A stretch of DNA of 9,696 nt from an uncultured Clostridia bacterium (GTDB taxonomy: Bacteria > Bacillota > Clostridia > Christensenellales > UBA1242). The position numbers and the translations under genes were made by a program. Under the pieces are notes generated by a model. It was given only the letters and a program-made list of their open reading frames with translations. It had not been told where the DNA came from and searched no databases. This document shows, piece by piece, positions 7,464-9,696 of the stretch. Location: assembly GCA_944377765.1 (NCBI GenBank), contig CALWFX010000040.1, positions 1 to 9,696 of the forward strand, written 5' to 3'. Every line of letters begins with the position of its first letter. Within the stretch, counting starts at the first letter, position 1.

Positions 7464-7545
7464 TAAAAAATCTGAAAAAAATCTATTTTTTCGCATATTT
7501 ATTCAATTTTTTAATAAAAAGTTTTATTTTTTTAATTAAAAATAC
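7464..7545 (+). terminator. Weak A/T-only hairpins after sigK
   Basis: Two candidate hairpins lie in this very AT-rich stretch. GAAAAAA (7474-7480) pairs with TTTTTTC (7486-7492), and AATAAAA (7513-7519) pairs with TTTTATT (7522-7528) and runs into seven Ts (7527-7533). The second has terminator form but is weak, with no G-C pair. Transcription may partly read through into the next gene. Confidence 0.35.
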
Positions 7546-7574
7546 TTGACAACGAATATTTCTAAATTTATTAT
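7546..7574 (+). promoter_or_regulatory. Sigma-A promoter for the DAC-like gene
   Basis: A perfect -35 TTGACA (7546-7551) is followed after 17 bases by TATTAT (7569-7574). Start of transcription would be near 7581, leaving an unusually long leader of about 108 bases before the gene at 7689. The leader is almost pure A/T and holds a GGAGGT at 7641-7646 with no start codon at a working distance. I see no known riboswitch in it. The rest of the 7464-7688 gap holds only the weak hairpins listed separately. Confidence 0.75.
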
Positions 7575-7688
7575 ATAAATATAAAGGTTTTTATTTAATA
7601 AATTATTTAACTTTAAATTTTTGATTATATTTTGAAATTTGGAGGTTTCTAAAGAAAAATTTAAAATTTTGATAAAAGGGGCAAAAGT

Positions 7689-9047
7689 ATGGATAAGTTA
7701 CAGTTTTATGATTTTGTCAACAAGTTGATTGTCCCATTGTTTACAGGTTCATATGTGGCAGGGGAAACAGAATCATCATCAAGAGATTTGGAAGTTGCAC
7801 TAGGTAAGAGGAATTCTGTGCTTTTGAAACCTTCAAAAACTGATGAGTATAGAATAATTTTAAAAAGAGGGCAGGCTTTTAAGTCTTTTGAAGTAAATAT
7901 TATTCGTGCAATCTTGGAAGAGATGACTGTTATTTCTTCCTATGATTTTAATAATGCTGTTTATCTTCAAAAATTGCAAGGTGTTGCCATTGAAAAGGCT
8001 TTGATTGAAAGTGTAACTGACACTGCATCTGAAACCATTATTGGAATTATTTCTGTTTTGGAAAAATGGTCAACAAGAACTTATGAAGGGAACAATGTTT
8101 CCATGGGTATTTTTGTTAACTTATCAGCTTTAAATGAAAAGGAAAAAAGTGTTTCATATATTGATATCATAGACAATGACTTTTTTGCCAGACTAACAGA
8201 TGGAATTTCTTCTTTTATTGAATTTGATAAGAATGGAAAATTAAATGGCTATGTAAACTTAAAAAGCACTAAATTTGCACCAACTGTTTCACCTTATATG
8301 TATGACAGGGTAGCAAGAAGTTGTAATGATAAAAGAATTGGTATTGTGCTTACCACTAAGGGAGATATTTTAATTTTTTATTCCAGACAACTGATGTTTG
8401 CAAAGCGTAATGGTCGTTGGTGTGTTTATTCTCATGATGAAGTAATAAGGCTTTTATATAGCAATGTTTCATACACAGCGAAACAAATTCGAAGGGCAAT
8501 TTATAACACTGCTCTTGATTGTTCATTTGGTTACAAAGGTGCTTGTATTATTTATCTTAATAAAGATAAGACAAGGGAGGCGCTGCAACATATTGATGGG
8601 GCAGATATTATTTCTAAACCGCATTTTGAGATAAAAAAACAGATTGAAATTGAAGAAGCAGGGAAACTATATAATTTAAATAAACCTAAGGAAAATGAAA
8701 GAGATTATAATTGTTCATATGAAGAGTTTATGGATAAGTATAATTGTATTAAATCAAAATCTATCGCCACAATAATTTCTGGCAAAAAATTGTATGAACT
8801 TGACAGAACTTTGCTTGAAGAGTTGGTTGCAATTGATGGAGCGATGGTTGTGGACTTTGATGGAACCATTATTGCAGTTGGTGCAATTATTAAGATTGAA
8901 GCAGGAAGTCTTGGTGGTGGAAGATTGGCGGCAACAAAAAATATGGCAAAATATGGAGTTGGCATAAAAGTTTCACAAGATGGTGTTATGCAAGGATATA
9001 GTGCTGATAAACATGGAAGAGTTAAACAAATATTTAATGTTGGCTAA
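7689..9047 (+). CDS. DAC-domain (diadenylate cyclase-like) protein with sensor-like N-terminus and altered RHR motif
   Basis: The C-terminal part (about 360-440 of 452) resembles the DAC domain of c-di-AMP synthases such as DisA and CdaA. LLEELVAIDGAMVVDFDG holds the DGA motif (D383-G384-A385), followed by a hydrophobic strand and TIIAVGAII. Where classical enzymes carry G-T/S-RHR, this protein reads GGGRLAATKN (409-418), so only the first Arg (R412) can be matched. The end, YGVGIKVSQDG (422-432), parallels the usual VIVVSEETG strand. The N-terminal ~350 residues have no membrane segment. They include LEKWSTRTYEG, a strand-rich block around IGIVLTTKGDILIF (about 217-230) and FAKRNGRW, and resemble the sensor-like N-terminal regions of atypical DAC proteins; that assignment is tentative. 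It is not DisA, which has a DNA-binding HhH domain, nor membrane-bound CdaA. The start is supported by AAAAGGGG (7674-7681). It has its own promoter and lies next to sigK. It may make c-di-AMP, make or bind another nucleotide, or be inactive. Confidence 0.7.
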   Translation: MDKLQFYDFVNKLIVPLFTGSYVAGETESSSRDLEVALGKRNSVLLKPSKTDEYRIILKRGQAFKSFEVNIIRAILEEMTVISSYDFNNAVYLQKLQGVAIEKALIESVTDTASETIIGIISVLEKWSTRTYEGNNVSMGIFVNLSALNEKEKSVSYIDIIDNDFFARLTDGISSFIEFDKNGKLNGYVNLKSTKFAPTVSPYMYDRVARSCNDKRIGIVLTTKGDILIFYSRQLMFAKRNGRWCVYSHDEVIRLLYSNVSYTAKQIRRAIYNTALDCSFGYKGACIIYLNKDKTREALQHIDGADIISKPHFEIKKQIEIEEAGKLYNLNKPKENERDYNCSYEEFMDKYNCIKSKSIATIISGKKLYELDRTLLEELVAIDGAMVVDFDGTIIAVGAIIKIEAGSLGGGRLAATKNMAKYGVGIKVSQDGVMQGYSADKHGRVKQIFNVG

Positions 9048-9078
9048 TTAATAAAAAATATCCACAAAAAACAATAAA

Positions 9079-9118
9079 AAATTAAAAAAAACATGATTTT
9101 TTCATGTTTTTTTAATTT
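9079..9118. terminator. Bidirectional terminator between converging genes
   Basis: A core stem CATGA (9092-9096) / TCATG (9102-9106) with a loop of five Ts is extended by a run of eight As on the left (9084-9091) paired with seven Ts on the right (9107-9113), then by AAATT/AATTT. With As on one side and Ts on the other it can stop transcription coming from either direction. It lies 31 bases after the DAC-like gene and 26 bases after the end of the minus-strand gene. Confidence 0.75.
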
Positions 9119-9144
9119 AAAAATGATTTTTATGTTGATTTTAA

Positions 9145-9492
9145 TTAAAAATAAACTTTTTCAAGTGAAGGTTTGTTAATGATATGCATAGGTTCTTTGG
9201 TTGTGTCGACAGGTGCAATTGAAGTTATATTTTTGGCTTTTATATCTTTAAACCAATAACAATCTGAACCTTCTTTAACAATTTCAACAAGTGCAAGATT
9301 TTTGTTTTCTTGATTAATAAAAGTTAGTTGCATCGTTTTTCCTTGAATATAAATATTTCTTTCTCCTGCAAGATTAACTAAATTCTCTATCATTTTTTTA
9401 TTTGTGAAAATTTTTCTACCTTTACATTCCATCGCATGATTTTTTACATAGTCAAAAATATTTGCATTATTTTCAAGTTGTATTTTATCCAT
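9145..9492 (-). CDS. Small unknown protein, 115 aa
   Basis: I do not recognise this protein. It has 115 residues, is mixed alpha/beta in look, rich in Lys, Asn and Ile, and has no signal peptide or membrane segment, so it is probably cytosolic. Visible features are an N-terminal helix-like part (IFDYVKNHAMECKG), a strand pair around NIYIQGKTMQLTFIN, then LALVEIVKEG and CYWFKDIKAKN; there are two Cys but no metal-binding pattern. The ATG at 9492 is chosen because AAAAGGAG (minus strand, 9498-9505) lies five bases upstream; a start 36 bases further out (9528) lacks such a site and would lie upstream of the likely transcription start. A strong promoter (9519-9547) and a clean terminator indicate that it is a real, expressed gene. 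It faces the DAC-like gene and diverges from rnpB. No function can be given. Confidence 0.75.
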   Translation of the reverse strand: MDKIQLENNANIFDYVKNHAMECKGRKIFTNKKMIENLVNLAGERNIYIQGKTMQLTFINQENKNLALVEIVKEGSDCYWFKDIKAKNITSIAPVDTTKEPMHIINKPSLEKVYF

Positions 9493-9518
9493 TTTTTCTC
9501 CTTTTAAGCACAATGGGT

Positions 9519-9547
9519 ATTTTAGCATTTTATGGTAATTAAGTCAA
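9519..9547 (-). promoter_or_regulatory. Sigma-A promoter of the 115-aa gene
   Basis: Read on the minus strand, TTGACT (9547-9542) is followed after 17 bases by TAAAAT (9524-9519), with TG one base before the -10, making an extended -10. Transcription would start near 9512, some 20 bases before the start codon at 9492. The match is close to the best possible for this kind of promoter. Confidence 0.75.
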
Positions 9548-9592
9548 TGGTATTTTTATCGAATTATGTCGAAAATTCTTTCTTTTCTAAGG

Positions 9593-9621
9593 TTGACAAA
9601 ATAATTTTATTGTGATATATT
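9593..9621 (+). promoter_or_regulatory. Strong sigma-A promoter of rnpB
   Basis: A perfect TTGACA (9593-9598) is followed after 17 bases by TATATT (9616-9621), with the extended -10 TG at 9613-9614. It lies directly before the RNase P RNA, whose 5' end should be near 9628. It is back to back with the minus-strand promoter, with 45 bases between the two -35 boxes. Confidence 0.85.
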
Positions 9622-9627
9622 TTAGTG

Positions 9628-9696
9628 TCAGTCAAACAGATGGTCGCGTTCTATCGGTGAACGATAGAATGAGGAAAGTCCGAGCATCAAAAGAAC
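9628..9696 (+). ncRNA. rnpB: RNase P RNA, 5' part (cut by window edge)
   Basis: This is the catalytic RNA that trims the 5' leader of precursor tRNAs. The universally conserved block GAGGAAAGTCCGAGC (9671-9685), conserved region I, is present. Before it, GGTCGCG (9642-9648) and hairpin P3, TTCTATCG (9649-9656) with CGATAGAA (9662-9669) around GTGAA, are in the order expected for the class A (ancestral) type, unlike the Bacillus class B start. Only about 70 of the expected 350-400 bases are inside the window. The 5' end is set from the promoter and may be off by a few bases. Confidence 0.93.

Noticed and set aside
7581..7688. c-di-AMP (ydaO-type) riboswitch before the DAC-like gene
   Set aside because: The leader is almost all A/T and lacks the conserved G-rich blocks of that riboswitch.
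1..9696. CRISPR arrays, transposases or phage genes
   Set aside because: No regularly spaced direct repeats and no protein with such motifs were seen; the multi-hairpin element is the only candidate for a mobile sequence.

Overview
The window comes from an AT-rich, low-GC Gram-positive chromosome. The best guess is an uncultured spore-forming member of the Clostridia. The evidence is A/T-heavy codon use, AAGGAG/GGAG ribosome binding sites, TTGACA / TATAAT-type promoters, a plsX-rnc-smc-ftsY core block as in Firmicutes, a sporulation sigma-K gene, and an RNase P RNA that starts like the ancestral (class A) form rather than the Bacillus form. No species can be named from the sequence alone.

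Layout. Positions 2-160 are the 3' end of an unidentified gene, followed by two tandem hairpins, the second a terminator. A good sigma-A promoter at 255-283 drives plsX (326-1342), which overlaps rnc (1335-1955) by 8 bp. Between rnc and smc lies a 90-bp element that folds into a four-way helical junction with no unpaired base at the junction, followed by a T-rich tract. A new promoter then reads smc (2136-5723) and ftsY (5741-6637), closed by a terminator at 6660-6684. sigK follows as a separate unit (6750-7463). An AT-only spacer with a near-consensus promoter leads into a 452-aa protein (7689-9047) whose C-terminus looks like a diverged diadenylate cyclase (DAC) domain. A terminator usable from both sides separates it from a small unknown minus-strand gene (9145-9492). 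The window ends in the first ~70 nt of rnpB (RNase P RNA), transcribed divergently from that gene.

How the genes fit together. plsX makes acyl-phosphate for phospholipid synthesis. rnc processes double-stranded RNA, smc compacts and segregates the chromosome, and ftsY is the membrane receptor of the signal recognition particle. This is housekeeping, in the usual Firmicutes order except that acpP, normally between plsX and rnc, is absent. sigK is the late mother-cell sporulation sigma factor, here uninterrupted and with a recognisable pro-sequence. The DAC-like protein next to it would link the region to c-di-AMP-type nucleotide signalling, but its RHR catalytic motif is altered, so its product, or whether it has activity at all, is open.

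The parts most worth a second look are the four-way-junction element just after rnc, the atypical DAC protein, and the small unknown gene facing rnpB.
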